Source of the DNA: JACRBK01 sp964427955 | Lineage (GTDB): Bacteria > Chloroflexota > Anaerolineae > Aggregatilineales > Aggregatilineaceae | Assembly: GCA_964427955.1 (NCBI GenBank) | Contig: CAYRWY010000001.1 | Location: 22,722-86,721, forward strand | DNA: 64,000 bases | Direction of reading: 5' to 3' | Part shown: positions 8,653 through 17,866 of the stretch, piece after piece | Numbering within the stretch: position 1 is the stretch's first letter | Layout of the letters: each line of letters starts with the position of its first letter | Made by a program: the position numbers and the translations under genes | The notes under the pieces: model-generated | Databases searched by the model: none | Seen by the model: the letters and a program-made list of their open reading frames with translations, nothing else | Told to the model about the DNA's origin: nothing

Positions 8653-11600
8653 ATGCAGCGGCGGCTAGATGAAAAGAATTATGCGCGTACCCATGACGTG
8701 CAGGATCTGCCCTCACTCATAGAAATCCAGTTGGAATCGTTTGAGCGATTCCGCCGTGAAGGCTTGAACGAACTGTTCGATGAGATCAGCCCCATCGAAA
8801 GCTTCAATGGCAATTTGAAGCTCTATTTTCCTGGCAGCAGTGTCGAGGCCGCGGAATTCGATCTGAAGTATTGGTTCGAAGAACCCAAATACTCCGAGGA
8901 AATCTGCCTGGAACGCGACATCACCTTTGCTGCCCCCTTGTACGTCAAGGTCGCATTGGTCAACCGCACCGCGGGTGACGAAGTGGTGATTTCGGACATC
9001 TTCATGGGGGATTTCCCCTTGATGACCGAAAAAGGCACCTTCATCATCAACGGGACCGAGCGCGTGGTGGTCAGCCAGTTGATCCGGTCGCCTGGCGTCT
9101 ATTTCGATGCCGAAGAAGACCGCACGACTGGGCGGCGTCTCTCCACCGCCAAGCTGATCCCGGATCGCGGCGCGTGGATGGAGTTTGAGACGCGCAAGAG
9201 TGACTACATCGCGATCAAGTTCAACCGCAAGCGTACCATCCCCGTCACGATCCTCCTGCGGGCGTTGGCGGCGGTGCGCGACGGGTTCGACGAGCATTCC
9301 CCGATCAAAGAGGGCACCGACGAGGAACTGCTCGAAATCTACAAGGAAATCGACAACAATCCCGATCACCAGTACCTCCCCGGCACGATCCGGATGGAGC
9401 CGCACTGGGATTCGAAGGATGGGCAGACCATCGGCGAGGCCGCGCTGCTGGAATTCTACAAGCGTATGCGCCCCGGCGATCCGCCCACCCTCGAAAATGC
9501 CCGCGAATATCTCGAAAGCCAGTTGTTCGACCAGCGCCGCTACGATCTGGAGCGGGTAGGGCGTTACAAGCTCAACCAACGCCTGCGCATCGACGACGTG
9601 CTGCCCCGCAGCCGCCGCACCATCACTAAGTTCGACCTGGTGAAACTGATCGAGCGCATGATCCTGATCAACAACGGCCTGGAAAAAGAAGACGACATCG
9701 ACCACCTCGGCAACCGCCGGGTCAAGACGGTCGGCGAACTGATTCAGAACTCGCTGCGCATTGGTCTGCGCCGGATGGAGCGCGTCGTCCGCGAGCGCAT
9801 GTCCATCCGCGAGTCCGACAACCTCTCGCCCATGACGCTGATCAACATCCGTCCGGTGGTGGCTGCCGTCCGCGAGTTCTTCGGTTCCAGCCAGCTCTCG
9901 CAGTTCATGGACCAGACCAACCCCCTGGCCGAACTGACCCACAAACGGACGTTGTCCGCGCTGGGTCCGGGCGGTCTGCGGCGTGAGCGCGCCGGGTTCG
10001 ACGTGCGCGACGTGCACCACAGCCACTATGGCCGTATCTGCCCCATCGAGACGCCGGAAGGCCCGAACATCGGCCTGATCGGTCGTCTGGCGAGCTATGG
10101 CCGCGTCAACGAGTACGGGTTCATCGAAACCCCGTACCGCCGCGTCTATCGCGAGCTGCCCGTCGGGGATCAGCGTCTCCTCAATCGCATCGTGCGTGAG
10201 GACATGCAGCACCCCAAGTCCGGCGACGTGATCGCGGCAGGGACCGTCATCGATCAGAAAGTCATGCGCCAGTTGGGTGAGATGGGCGTGCCCATGATCC
10301 CGATCCGGCCTTTCGTCAGCCGCGAGATCGAATATCTCTCGGCGGACTCCGAAGATCGCTACACCATCGCGCAGGCGAACGCCGTCCTGGATGCCCAGGA
10401 GCAGTTCGTCAACGATAAGGTGTCGGCGCGCCACATGCAGCGCTTCCTGGTCGCCAGCCGTGACCGGATCGACTACATGGACGTCGCCCCGCGCCAGATC
10501 GTGGGGATTTCGGCGGCGCTCATTCCCTTCCTGGAACACGACGACGCCAACCGCGCCCTGATGGGATCGAACATGCAGCGCCAGGCTGTGCCCCTGCTCA
10601 GCCCGGATATTCCGGTGGTGAGCACCGGCGTCGAGCGCCAGGCCGCCTACGATTCGGGCCAGGTCCTGGTCTCCGACTACACCGGCGAAGTGGTCTCCGT
10701 GACCGGCGATCAGATCGTCGTGCGCGGCGATAACGGCATTCGCACCTACCGCCTGCGCAAGTACAACCGTTCCAACCAATCGACCTGTATCGATCAGCGT
10801 CCGGTCGTGCGCAAGGGCCAGTTCATCCACAAGGGTGACGTGATCGCCGACAGCTCGTCCACCATCTACGGCCAGTTGGCCCTCGGTCACGACGTGCTGT
10901 GCGCGTTCCTCTCCTGGGAAGGCGGCAACTACGAAGACGCCCTGCTGATCAGCGAAGAAATGGTCCGCGCCGACAAGTTCACCTCGATCCACATCGAGAA
11001 GCACGAAGTCGAAGCGCGCGATACCAAGCTGGGTCCGGAAGAAATCACCTACGACATTCCGAACGTCGGCGAGGATGCCCTTAAGGACCTGGACGAGCAC
11101 GGCATCATCCGCATCGGGGCAGAAGTTGGCCCCAACGACATCCTGGTGGGCAAGATCACCCCGAAGGGCGAAAAAGAACTCAGCCCGGAAGAAAAACTGC
11201 TGCGGGCGATCTTCGGCGAAAAAGCGCGCGAAGTGAAGGACTCCTCCCTGCGCCTGCCGCACGGTGAAAAAGGCAAGGTCGTGGACGTCAAGATCTTCAC
11301 CCGCGAAGAACACCGCGATCTGCCGGCAGGCGTGGACCAGATGGTGCGCGTCAGCGTGGCGCAGAAGCGCAAGCTGACCCAGGGTGACAAGATGGCGGGG
11401 CGGCACGGTAACAAGGGTGTTATCTCGAAGGTCGTGGCCATCGAAGACATGCCGTTCCTGGAAGACGGGACCGCCATCGAAATCATCCTCAACCCGCTGG
11501 GTGTGCCGGGCCGTATGAACATCGGCCAGGTGCTCGAAACCCACCTGGGCTGGGCGGCGGACCGGCTGGGCTTCCGCGCCATTTCTCCGGTGTTCGATGG

Positions 11601-12567
11601 TGCCGAAGAAGAGGAAATCGAAGCCGAACTGGGCCGCGCCTGGATGATCGACCGTGCCTGGCGCGACATCGCCGAACGGGCCTGGGCCTGGGTCAAAGAA
11701 GAACAGTACGACACCGAATACCTCGAAGACGACGAGGAAGTTCGCCGCCTGTACATCGATCACTGGCTCGGCCAGAGCGGTGAGTACGATATGGAGCGGC
11801 TGGTGCTGGAATACGTCTATGCCCGGCGCGCGGTCCTGCGCGAATGGCTGCGCGAAAAAGGGTTCGATCCGGAAGCGCTGCTGCTGTTCGGCGATGAGGA
11901 CCTGTCGGTGGCCGAGCGCCTCCGCCGCGATGTCAACGCCCGCGTCGCCACGCTCTCGCTGTGGATCGAATCGGTGACCGGCGAACTGCCCGCCGCCGAT
12001 CTGGCAGAGCCTGAACTGCGCGAGATGGCCCGCCGCGTGGCGCTGAAGCACGAACTGCCCGTGCCGATCTTCGGCAAGCAGCGTCTCTACGACGGCAAAA
12101 CGGGTGAGCCGTTCGATCAGCCGGTGACCATCGGCGTGATCCACATGCTCAAGCTGGCGCACCTGGTCGAAGACAAGGTGCACGCCCGCTCGACCGGCCC
12201 GTACAGCCTGGTGACGCAGCAGCCGTTGGGCGGTAAAGCCCAATTCGGTGGCCAGCGTTTCGGCGAGATGGAAGTGTGGGCGCTGGAAGCCTACGGCGCG
12301 GCGCACACCTTGCAGGAAATGTTGACCGTCAAATCGGACGACGTCCAGGGTCGCGTCAAGACCTACGAGGCCATCGTCAAGGGCGAGCCGATTGAGGAAC
12401 CGGGTGTTCCGGCCAGCTTCCGCGTGCTGGTCAAGGAACTGCAAAGCCTGGGTCTGGCCGTCGAGGCCATCACCGATACCGGCGAAGTGATCAAGTTCGG
12501 CAAGGACGAAGAAAAATCGCGCCAGCCGAAGATCTCGATGGGCCTCTTGGGGTTGGCTGGTAGCTAG
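8653..12567 (+). CDS. rpoB: DNA-directed RNA polymerase subunit beta
   Basis: A 1304-residue beta subunit, the catalytic partner of beta-prime in transcription. The rifampicin-pocket region is visible as [12 protein letters not shown], then H-K-R and S-A-L-G-P-G-G-L. The active-site lysine region is [12 protein letters not shown]. The C-terminal block has [10 protein letters not shown] and [12 protein letters not shown]. Between F-D-G-A (residue 981) and L-Y-D-G (around 1145) lie about 165 residues, where E. coli has about 25; the extra segment is acidic, Trp-rich and in frame. The start at 8653 has a GAGGAG site 6 nt upstream. It is followed by a terminator and not by rpoC, which is unusual. 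Confidence 0.98.
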   Translation: MQRRLDEKNYARTHDVQDLPSLIEIQLESFERFRREGLNELFDEISPIESFNGNLKLYFPGSSVEAAEFDLKYWFEEPKYSEEICLERDITFAAPLYVKVALVNRTAGDEVVISDIFMGDFPLMTEKGTFIINGTERVVVSQLIRSPGVYFDAEEDRTTGRRLSTAKLIPDRGAWMEFETRKSDYIAIKFNRKRTIPVTILLRALAAVRDGFDEHSPIKEGTDEELLEIYKEIDNNPDHQYLPGTIRMEPHWDSKDGQTIGEAALLEFYKRMRPGDPPTLENAREYLESQLFDQRRYDLERVGRYKLNQRLRIDDVLPRSRRTITKFDLVKLIERMILINNGLEKEDDIDHLGNRRVKTVGELIQNSLRIGLRRMERVVRERMSIRESDNLSPMTLINIRPVVAAVREFFGSSQLSQFMDQTNPLAELTHKRTLSALGPGGLRRERAGFDVRDVHHSHYGRICPIETPEGPNIGLIGRLASYGRVNEYGFIETPYRRVYRELPVGDQRLLNRIVREDMQHPKSGDVIAAGTVIDQKVMRQLGEMGVPMIPIRPFVSREIEYLSADSEDRYTIAQANAVLDAQEQFVNDKVSARHMQRFLVASRDRIDYMDVAPRQIVGISAALIPFLEHDDANRALMGSNMQRQAVPLLSPDIPVVSTGVERQAAYDSGQVLVSDYTGEVVSVTGDQIVVRGDNGIRTYRLRKYNRSNQSTCIDQRPVVRKGQFIHKGDVIADSSSTIYGQLALGHDVLCAFLSWEGGNYEDALLISEEMVRADKFTSIHIEKHEVEARDTKLGPEEITYDIPNVGEDALKDLDEHGIIRIGAEVGPNDILVGKITPKGEKELSPEEKLLRAIFGEKAREVKDSSLRLPHGEKGKVVDVKIFTREEHRDLPAGVDQMVRVSVAQKRKLTQGDKMAGRHGNKGVISKVVAIEDMPFLEDGTAIEIILNPLGVPGRMNIGQVLETHLGWAADRLGFRAISPVFDGAEEEEIEAELGRAWMIDRAWRDIAERAWAWVKEEQYDTEYLEDDEEVRRLYIDHWLGQSGEYDMERLVLEYVYARRAVLREWLREKGFDPEALLLFGDEDLSVAERLRRDVNARVATLSLWIESVTGELPAADLAEPELREMARRVALKHELPVPIFGKQRLYDGKTGEPFDQPVTIGVIHMLKLAHLVEDKVHARSTGPYSLVTQQPLGGKAQFGGQRFGEMEVWALEAYGAAHTLQEMLTVKSDDVQGRVKTYEAIVKGEPIEEPGVPASFRVLVKELQSLGLAVEAITDTGEVIKFGKDEEKSRQPKISMGLLGLAGS

Positions 12568-12598
12568 CCGGACAGCTTTTCAAACTTTCTGACCTGGA

Positions 12599-12638
12599 AT
12601 GGAGCGGGCAAACGATCAGTTGCCCGCTCCATTTGTTT
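12599..12638 (+). terminator. Intrinsic terminator of rpoB
   Basis: A perfect 13-bp stem (left arm 12599-12611, right arm 12620-12632) with an 8-nt loop is followed by a T-rich tail (ATTTGTTT). It lies 31 bp after the rpoB stop codon. It supports monocistronic rpoB transcription. Confidence 0.85.
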
Positions 12639-12731
12639 GGGCTGCCCAACTGGATTCTTGCGCCTGCCATCCGAACGATCTACACTCTCGCCGCATCCTA
12701 TCCTGAGCTGTTGTATCTCTGAGAGCGATTC

Positions 12732-12890
12732 ATGACCACTTCTACCCCGCGCTGCCCGCATTGTGGCAAGCCCCTGTCCAGCCCGGAAAAACTCGCCTGG
12801 CATCTGACCCGCGAGTGCCCGGCCCTGGTCGAAATCACGACCGCCGAGGCGAAGACGACTGGCAAGTCGGCGCCCGCCCAGCAGCGTTGA
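12732..12890 (+). CDS. Small C2HC zinc-finger-like protein (52 aa)
   Basis: A short ORF encoding 52 residues. It carries C-P-H-C at residues 8-11, then W-H-L-T-R-E-C with His24 and Cys29 (by my count), so a C-x2-C-x12-H-x4-C arrangement fit to bind one zinc. The rest is a charged, Ala/Thr-rich tail. It lies between two intrinsic terminators, which suggests its own short transcript. The ribosome binding site is weak (GAGAG). Function is unknown; a small nucleic-acid-binding protein is possible but not shown. Confidence 0.55.
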   Translation: MTTSTPRCPHCGKPLSSPEKLAWHLTRECPALVEITTAEAKTTGKSAPAQQR

Positions 12891-12908
12891 ACGACCGGTT
12901 TTTCATCC

Positions 12909-12938
12909 GCAAAGACGGCGTGCGAGCGCCGTTTTTGC
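12909..12938 (+). terminator. Intrinsic terminator after the zinc-finger-like ORF
   Basis: A 12-bp stem (GCAAAGACGGCG with CGCCGTTTTTGC, one G-U pair) has a 6-nt loop, with the T-run inside the right arm. It begins 19 bp after the stop codon at 12890. Confidence 0.7.
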
Positions 12939-12990
12939 GTTCAATAGGCCAAGTATTGGCTGATCGTCTAGGGGGCGTCAGGAAGCCGCG

Positions 12991-13049
12991 TTGTAACGAG
13001 GGTGGAACGGTTATACAATCGGAGTAAATCCTCGCCTATCGGGCGAGGA
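12991..13049 (+). promoter_or_regulatory. Promoter and leader hairpin of the repeat-rich surface protein gene
   Basis: TTGTAA (12991-12996) and TACAAT (13014-13019) are spaced by 17 bp. A perfect 8-bp hairpin follows in the leader (13029-13036 with 13042-13049). The gene's ATG is at 13090. The role of the hairpin is unknown; it has no T-run, so it is not an intrinsic terminator. Confidence 0.45.
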
Positions 13050-13089
13050 CTCTGTGGTTTTGCTGCCTCCTTAGTGGAAGGGTTGGCCC

Positions 13090-16000
13090 ATGAAAATTCA
13101 TCAACGCTCTGCTCTTGCCCGTCTAGGGCTGGTGCTGATGGTGTTGATCCTGGCGGGAATGGCGTGTACATTGAGCGGTGGTGGGGACAAGAAGAAACAG
13201 CCCACGGTGGCCGCCAATGCGACGATTACGCCGCCCGCCACGCGCACACCATTTGCCACGTTTACCCCGTTCCCGTCGCTGACGCCGGGTCAAGGATTTC
13301 AGGCCCTGCCTACGGCGACCCGGATTGTGTTGAATCCGACGGGGGTCTTCATCCCGACCTGGACGCCGATTTCGACGGTGTATCCCTACGATGTGCGTAT
13401 CGCCTACCCGGTGGACGGCAGCCAGGTGGCGGGCTACATCACCATCGTCGGCAGCGCCAGCCATCCGCGTTTCTTGCAGTATGCGTTGGAGTGGGGCCCC
13501 GACCCGAATCCTGGCAACCTGTGGTATCCCATCACCGCGCCCCAGCGTTTCCCGGTACTGAATGGCGGCCTGGGTGCCTGGAACACGACGCTGGTCAGCG
13601 ATGGGACGTATCAGGTGCGTCTGCACGTCTGGCTGAACGACGGGACCGAGACGTTTGACTGGGCCAATGCTCTGCGCGTGTCCAACAAGCAGCCGACGGC
13701 AGTCCCGACCCTGACCAAGACCCCCAAGCCCAACAAGCCGCCGACCATCAATCCGATCCCCAGCCAGGAAGTCGCGGCAGGCCAGGCTCTTAAGATCGAC
13801 GTCACGACCAAAGATCCGGACAAAGACACGGTCAACCTGTTCGTGTCGTCCAGCAATACGTCGATTGCCAACCCGCAGGTCTCCGGTCTCTCGCAGATTA
13901 CGATTGCCGGGGTGACCGCCGGGGCAGCGACCATCACCGTCACGGCTAACGACAATCATGGCGGATTGGCGAACACGGCCTTCATCGTGACCGTCAAAGG
14001 CCAGAATCATGCCCCGGTGATCAACCCGATCCTGAGCCAGACGCTCAACATCAACCAGACGCTCGATATCACCGTGACCGCTTCGGACGCGGACGGCGAT
14101 CCGCTGACGCTAACCGCCGACACCGACAACGCGGGTATCGTGATTCCGTCGGTGTTGACCAATACGACCGTGCGCCTGACCGGCGTGGCGGTCGGGACGG
14201 CCAACGTCACCGTGACGGTCAACGATGGCAAAGGTGGGGTGATCAAGACCACCTTCCAGGTCCTGGTGGGCCAGCCCAACCAGCCGCCCGTGATCCAGAT
14301 GATTGCGCCGCAAACCATGACGGCGGGTAACACTCTGAATGTGGGCTATACCGCCAGCGATCCGGACAACGACGCGCTGCAACAGACGGTCGGTTCGGAT
14401 ACGCTGAGCGTGGTGACCGCCAGCATTTCGACGCCGGGCACGATCCAGTTGATCGCGGTCAATCCCGGTACGGCGACCGTAACGCTGACCGTCAACGACG
14501 GCAAGAACGCGCCGGTCATCGCCACCTTTGCGGTGACAGTCGTCGCGGGGAACGCACCGCCTTCTTTGAATGCGATTGCGCCGCAGACGATGAACGCCGG
14601 TCAGACGTTAGACGTGGCCTACAGCGCGTCCGATCCTGAAGGCGATCCGCTCGCGGTGTCGGCCAGCTCGGATAATCCGGGCGTGGTGTCGGCCAATCCG
14701 GGCGCGCCGGGTGTGATCACCCTGGTCGCCGCGGGTGCGGGCACCGCCACCGTCACGGTATCGGTCAACGACGGCCACAATGCGGCGGTCAGCACGACCT
14801 TCACCGTCTCGGTCGCCGCGCCGAACCAGCCGCCTGTGATCCAACCGATCGGCGGTCAGGCCATGAATGTCGGCCAGGCGTTGGACGTGGCCTACAGCGC
14901 GTCCGACCCGGAAAACGATCCCCTGGCTGTGTCGGCCAGTTCGGACAATCCGAACGTGGTGTCGGCCAATCCGGGCGCGCCGGGCGTGATCACGCTGAAC
15001 GCCCTGGCGGGTGGTTCGGCCAACGTCACTGTGTCCATCAACAATGGGCACAACCCCGCTGTGGGCACGACCTTTGCCGTGTCCGTGACGGCTCCCAATA
15101 TGCCGCCGTCGATCCAACCGATCGGTGGTCAGGCGATGAACATCGGCCAGGCGTTGGACGTGGCGTACAGTGCGTCCGATCCCGAAGGCGATCCGCTCGC
15201 GGTGTCGGCCAGCTCGGACAATCCGGGTGTGGTGTCGGCCAATCCGGGCGCGCCGGGCGTCGTGACGTTGAATGCCCTGGCGGGTGGGTCGGCCAATGTC
15301 ACGGTGACGGTCAACGACGGGCACAACCCGGCAGTCAGCACGGCCTTCGCCGTGTCCGTCGCGATGCCGAACCAGCCGCCGTCGATCCAGCCCATCGGCG
15401 GTCAGACTATGAATGTCGGCCAGGCGTTGGACGTGGCCTACAGCGCGTCCGATCCTGAAGGCGATCCCCTGGCGGTGTCGGCCAGCTCGGATAATCCGGG
15501 TGTGGTGTCGGCCAATCCGGGCGCGCCGGGCGTCGTGACGTTGAATGCCCTGGCCGGTGGGTCGACCAATGTCACGGTGACGGTCAACGACGGGCATAAC
15601 GCGGCGGTCAGCACGGTCTTTGCCGTGTCGGTGGGCGTGCCGAATGCCAATCCGGCGCTGGCGCCCATCGGCAGCCAGAGTGTGAATGTCGGCGCGAGCC
15701 TCAGCGTTCCGGTGTCGGCCTCCGATCCCGACGGCGATCCGCTGACCGTCTCGGCGGTCTCCGACAACCCGGCGGTGGCCTCGGCGCTGGCGTCCAGCGC
15801 GGTGGAAGTGCTCGTGACGGGCGTGGCGCCCGGCTCGGCCAACATCACCGTTGGTGCGGACGATGGCAAGGGCGGTTCGGCGACGACGATGTTTGTGGTC
15901 ACGGTGGTAGGCGTCAACAACCCGCCCGTGATCCAGCTTTCCGGCGATCAGTCGCTCAAGGTCGGCGAGCAGATTTCCGTGCCCGTGACCATCTACGACC

Positions 16001-16998
16001 CGGACGGCGATCCGGTGACGGTGACGGCGATTGCCCAGGATGGCAATATCGTGTCGGCGTCCGCCGTGGGAACCGATACCATCACCCTACAAGGGCTGAA
16101 TCCGGGATCGACGGCGGTCCAGGTGACGGCGGACGATGCTAAGGGTGGTGTCGTGAATGCCGCCTTCAACGTCACTGTCTCGGCCCAGGCCCCCTCATTC
16201 GACGTGATGGCGTATCCAGTGTTGCCTGATGTGTCGCAGTCGATGGCCGCGTCGCTCAGCCAGTTGTACCAGAGCGGCGTCTCGAACTTTGGCGTGCAGG
16301 CCGGGGCCTTCTCGAAGGTGGGCGATGATGCGATGGACAGCCCCAACTTCATGGTCCCGTTTGCCACCGGCCAGTACGATCTCAGCGGCCATGACGGCGT
16401 GCAGGGTGTGATCGACGTTTACAACGGCACGCCGGTCCGTCCGGCCATCGATCCGGGCCTCAACAGCTTCAACGTGGACAGTGTGGCGGCAGGGTCAGGC
16501 TATGGCATTGACTCGCTGTCCAGTCCGGCCCCGGCGGTTCCGCCTTGCGATACCCTGGGCGGCACGGCCCTGTCCTGCGAGTTCCAGGCGACGAAGCCCA
16601 GCATTGCGCTGATCAGCTTCAGCGCGCCGAACGTGGTCTACATGAACCCGGACCAGTTCCGTGCTGAACTCCAATCGCTGGTGGCGGACAGCATGAGCAA
16701 CTACGGCGTGATCCCGGTGCTGGCGACCATCCCGGCGGGTGGTGGCTACTCCACCGACCAACTGGCGCCCTACAACCAGGTGATCGTCGAAGTGGCGACC
16801 CAGTCCGGCGTGACGGGCATCCCGTTGTGGAACCTGGCGCGGGCTATGCAGGAACGCGGCATCAGCGATCCGAACAGCGTGGCGCCCGAAGGTCCGGCTA
16901 ACTTCTCGGACTCGGCCCTGAACTATGGCTACAACATCCGCAACCTGACGGCGCTCCAGACGCTCAAAGCCGTGCGCCAGGCCGTCGGGATCAACTAA
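13090..16998 (+). CDS. Large secreted protein with nine cadherin/Ig-like repeats and SGNH-like C-terminal domain
   Basis: A 1302-residue exported protein. An N-terminal hydrophobic segment ends in L-A-G-M-A-C, a possible but non-ideal lipobox with Cys26. A Thr/Pro-rich linker and a beta-rich domain (about residues 95-200) follow. From residue 215 there are nine tandem ~91-residue repeats, each starting N-x-P-P and carrying S-D-P-x-x-D-P-L, the style of cadherin-like/He_PIG domains that often bind calcium. Repeats 4-7 are nearly identical. The C-terminal ~265 residues resemble cell-surface SGNH-hydrolase-like domains of Chloroflexota (K-V-G-D-D, where active enzymes have G-D-S), so activity is doubtful. 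A probable role is adhesion or surface-layer structure, inferred from architecture. Confidence 0.75.
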   Translation: MKIHQRSALARLGLVLMVLILAGMACTLSGGGDKKKQPTVAANATITPPATRTPFATFTPFPSLTPGQGFQALPTATRIVLNPTGVFIPTWTPISTVYPYDVRIAYPVDGSQVAGYITIVGSASHPRFLQYALEWGPDPNPGNLWYPITAPQRFPVLNGGLGAWNTTLVSDGTYQVRLHVWLNDGTETFDWANALRVSNKQPTAVPTLTKTPKPNKPPTINPIPSQEVAAGQALKIDVTTKDPDKDTVNLFVSSSNTSIANPQVSGLSQITIAGVTAGAATITVTANDNHGGLANTAFIVTVKGQNHAPVINPILSQTLNINQTLDITVTASDADGDPLTLTADTDNAGIVIPSVLTNTTVRLTGVAVGTANVTVTVNDGKGGVIKTTFQVLVGQPNQPPVIQMIAPQTMTAGNTLNVGYTASDPDNDALQQTVGSDTLSVVTASISTPGTIQLIAVNPGTATVTLTVNDGKNAPVIATFAVTVVAGNAPPSLNAIAPQTMNAGQTLDVAYSASDPEGDPLAVSASSDNPGVVSANPGAPGVITLVAAGAGTATVTVSVNDGHNAAVSTTFTVSVAAPNQPPVIQPIGGQAMNVGQALDVAYSASDPENDPLAVSASSDNPNVVSANPGAPGVITLNALAGGSANVTVSINNGHNPAVGTTFAVSVTAPNMPPSIQPIGGQAMNIGQALDVAYSASDPEGDPLAVSASSDNPGVVSANPGAPGVVTLNALAGGSANVTVTVNDGHNPAVSTAFAVSVAMPNQPPSIQPIGGQTMNVGQALDVAYSASDPEGDPLAVSASSDNPGVVSANPGAPGVVTLNALAGGSTNVTVTVNDGHNAAVSTVFAVSVGVPNANPALAPIGSQSVNVGASLSVPVSASDPDGDPLTVSAVSDNPAVASALASSAVEVLVTGVAPGSANITVGADDGKGGSATTMFVVTVVGVNNPPVIQLSGDQSLKVGEQISVPVTIYDPDGDPVTVTAIAQDGNIVSASAVGTDTITLQGLNPGSTAVQVTADDAKGGVVNAAFNVTVSAQAPSFDVMAYPVLPDVSQSMAASLSQLYQSGVSNFGVQAGAFSKVGDDAMDSPNFMVPFATGQYDLSGHDGVQGVIDVYNGTPVRPAIDPGLNSFNVDSVAAGSGYGIDSLSSPAPAVPPCDTLGGTALSCEFQATKPSIALISFSAPNVVYMNPDQFRAELQSLVADSMSNYGVIPVLATIPAGGGYSTDQLAPYNQVIVEVATQSGVTGIPLWNLARAMQERGISDPNSVAPEGPANFSDSALNYGYNIRNLTALQTLKAVRQAVGIN
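13732..16191 (+). repeat. Nine tandem ~273-bp coding repeats
   Basis: Direct repeats of about 273 bp lie within the surface protein gene, each encoding one ~91-residue domain. Units 1-3 and 8-9 are diverged. Units 4-7 (about 14560-15640) are nearly identical over most of their length, with differences concentrated in the linker after the last strand. This suggests recent duplication or gene conversion and a region prone to copy-number change and mis-assembly. Confidence 0.9.
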
Positions 16999-17029
16999 CT
17001 AAGCGCGAGGGCTTGCCTCTCGCCGCGCT

Positions 17030-17067
17030 AAAAAACAACACCCCCGGCCAGCAGTGACCGGGGGTGT
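17030..17067 (-). terminator. Intrinsic terminator between convergent genes
   Basis: A perfect 10-bp stem (ACACCCCCGG / CCGGGGGTGT, 17038-17047 with 17058-17067) has a 10-nt loop. On the minus strand it runs into TGTTTTTT (complement of 17030-17037), so it best serves the minus-strand gene ending at 17077. A weaker imperfect hairpin at about 17003-17027 may serve the plus-strand surface protein gene. Confidence 0.75.
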
Positions 17068-17076
17068 CGATCCTGG

Positions 17077-17757
17077 TTAAGGAGTCTGCCGTGGAATGGG
17101 AATGTGCGGCAGGGTATCTTCGATCTGATTGACGGCTTCTTCGATGGTGTTGGTGACGGCTTTGATCTGCTGGGTGACGTCGCCCTGGGGCATCATCTCG
17201 GTCCAACTGGGCAGCAGCCGCCAGTGCGCCGGTCCGTCGATGTGCGGGCGCGGTTGGAAGGGCAGGGGGCGCACTTGCAGGCTGGACAGGTCGGCTTTTC
17301 TGCCGTGCAGCGACACCCGGTAGTAGTACAGCCGGAAGACGTGCACGCCATCGGTGACGGCGAACGCCGGATCGTGCCCCTGGTTCCGCACGTACGCCCC
17401 GGCGCTCTGGATCAAGGCCACGTCCAGGTAAGCTGCGTCCAGGGCTAAGGTCTCAGTCGGGAAGACGAAACAGGTGGGTTGGTCGCCGTCGGTGAGGTCG
17501 AGCCGGGAATGATAGACCGGCAGCACCCGTCCACGTTTGACCAGCGGCAGGTGTTTGGCGGGGAACGATCCGGGAATCAAGGCCACGTCAGTCGACTCGG
17601 TCTTGCGCCATTCGCGTGCCTTATGAAAGCCTCCGGCTCCGGTTTCGATGACCTGGTAGATGCGGTTTTGGGCCCAGAACAGCGTGTTCTGGAGCAGCCG
17701 CGAGGTATCGACATCAGGCAGACTGTCGAGATAGGCACTGACTTTGGGATCAGTCAC
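17077..17757 (-). CDS. Hypothetical protein
   Basis: About 226 residues, with no signal peptide or membrane helix. I recognise no family. The sequence is rich in aromatic residues and Pro and alternates like a beta-rich globular protein, with a hydrophilic, amphipathic C-terminus. GTG at 17757 is preferred because AAGGGGGA lies just upstream. ATG at 17799 (240 residues) is the alternative but has no ribosome binding site, and starts further upstream would overlap the divergent lipoprotein gene. It is transcribed divergently from that gene. Confidence 0.6.
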   Translation of the reverse strand: MTDPKVSAYLDSLPDVDTSRLLQNTLFWAQNRIYQVIETGAGGFHKAREWRKTESTDVALIPGSFPAKHLPLVKRGRVLPVYHSRLDLTDGDQPTCFVFPTETLALDAAYLDVALIQSAGAYVRNQGHDPAFAVTDGVHVFRLYYYRVSLHGRKADLSSLQVRPLPFQPRPHIDGPAHWRLLPSWTEMMPQGDVTQQIKAVTNTIEEAVNQIEDTLPHIPIPRQTP

Positions 17758-17866
17758 ACGTCCCCCTTTTTGTTCAAAACCGTCCGCAGTGTGTACCATA
17801 ATACTAAAACCGATTCCGGGCCATTTCGTTACGTCATAGTCTAGCCGTCGTTTGAAGGGTGTTGGT

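Noticed and set aside
8713..12444. A 1243-codon open frame on the minus strand inside rpoB
   Set aside because: It is the antisense shadow of a highly conserved GC-rich gene; it has no plausible start signals and no recognisable protein motifs.
14560..15640. Regular repeats that might suggest a CRISPR array or satellite
   Set aside because: The unit is about 273 bp, in frame, and encodes an Ig/cadherin-like domain; there are no short repeats with unique spacers.
16991..17030. A second strong plus-strand terminator after the surface protein gene
   Set aside because: The hairpin around 17003-17027 is imperfect; only the minus-strand hairpin at 17038-17067 is convincing.
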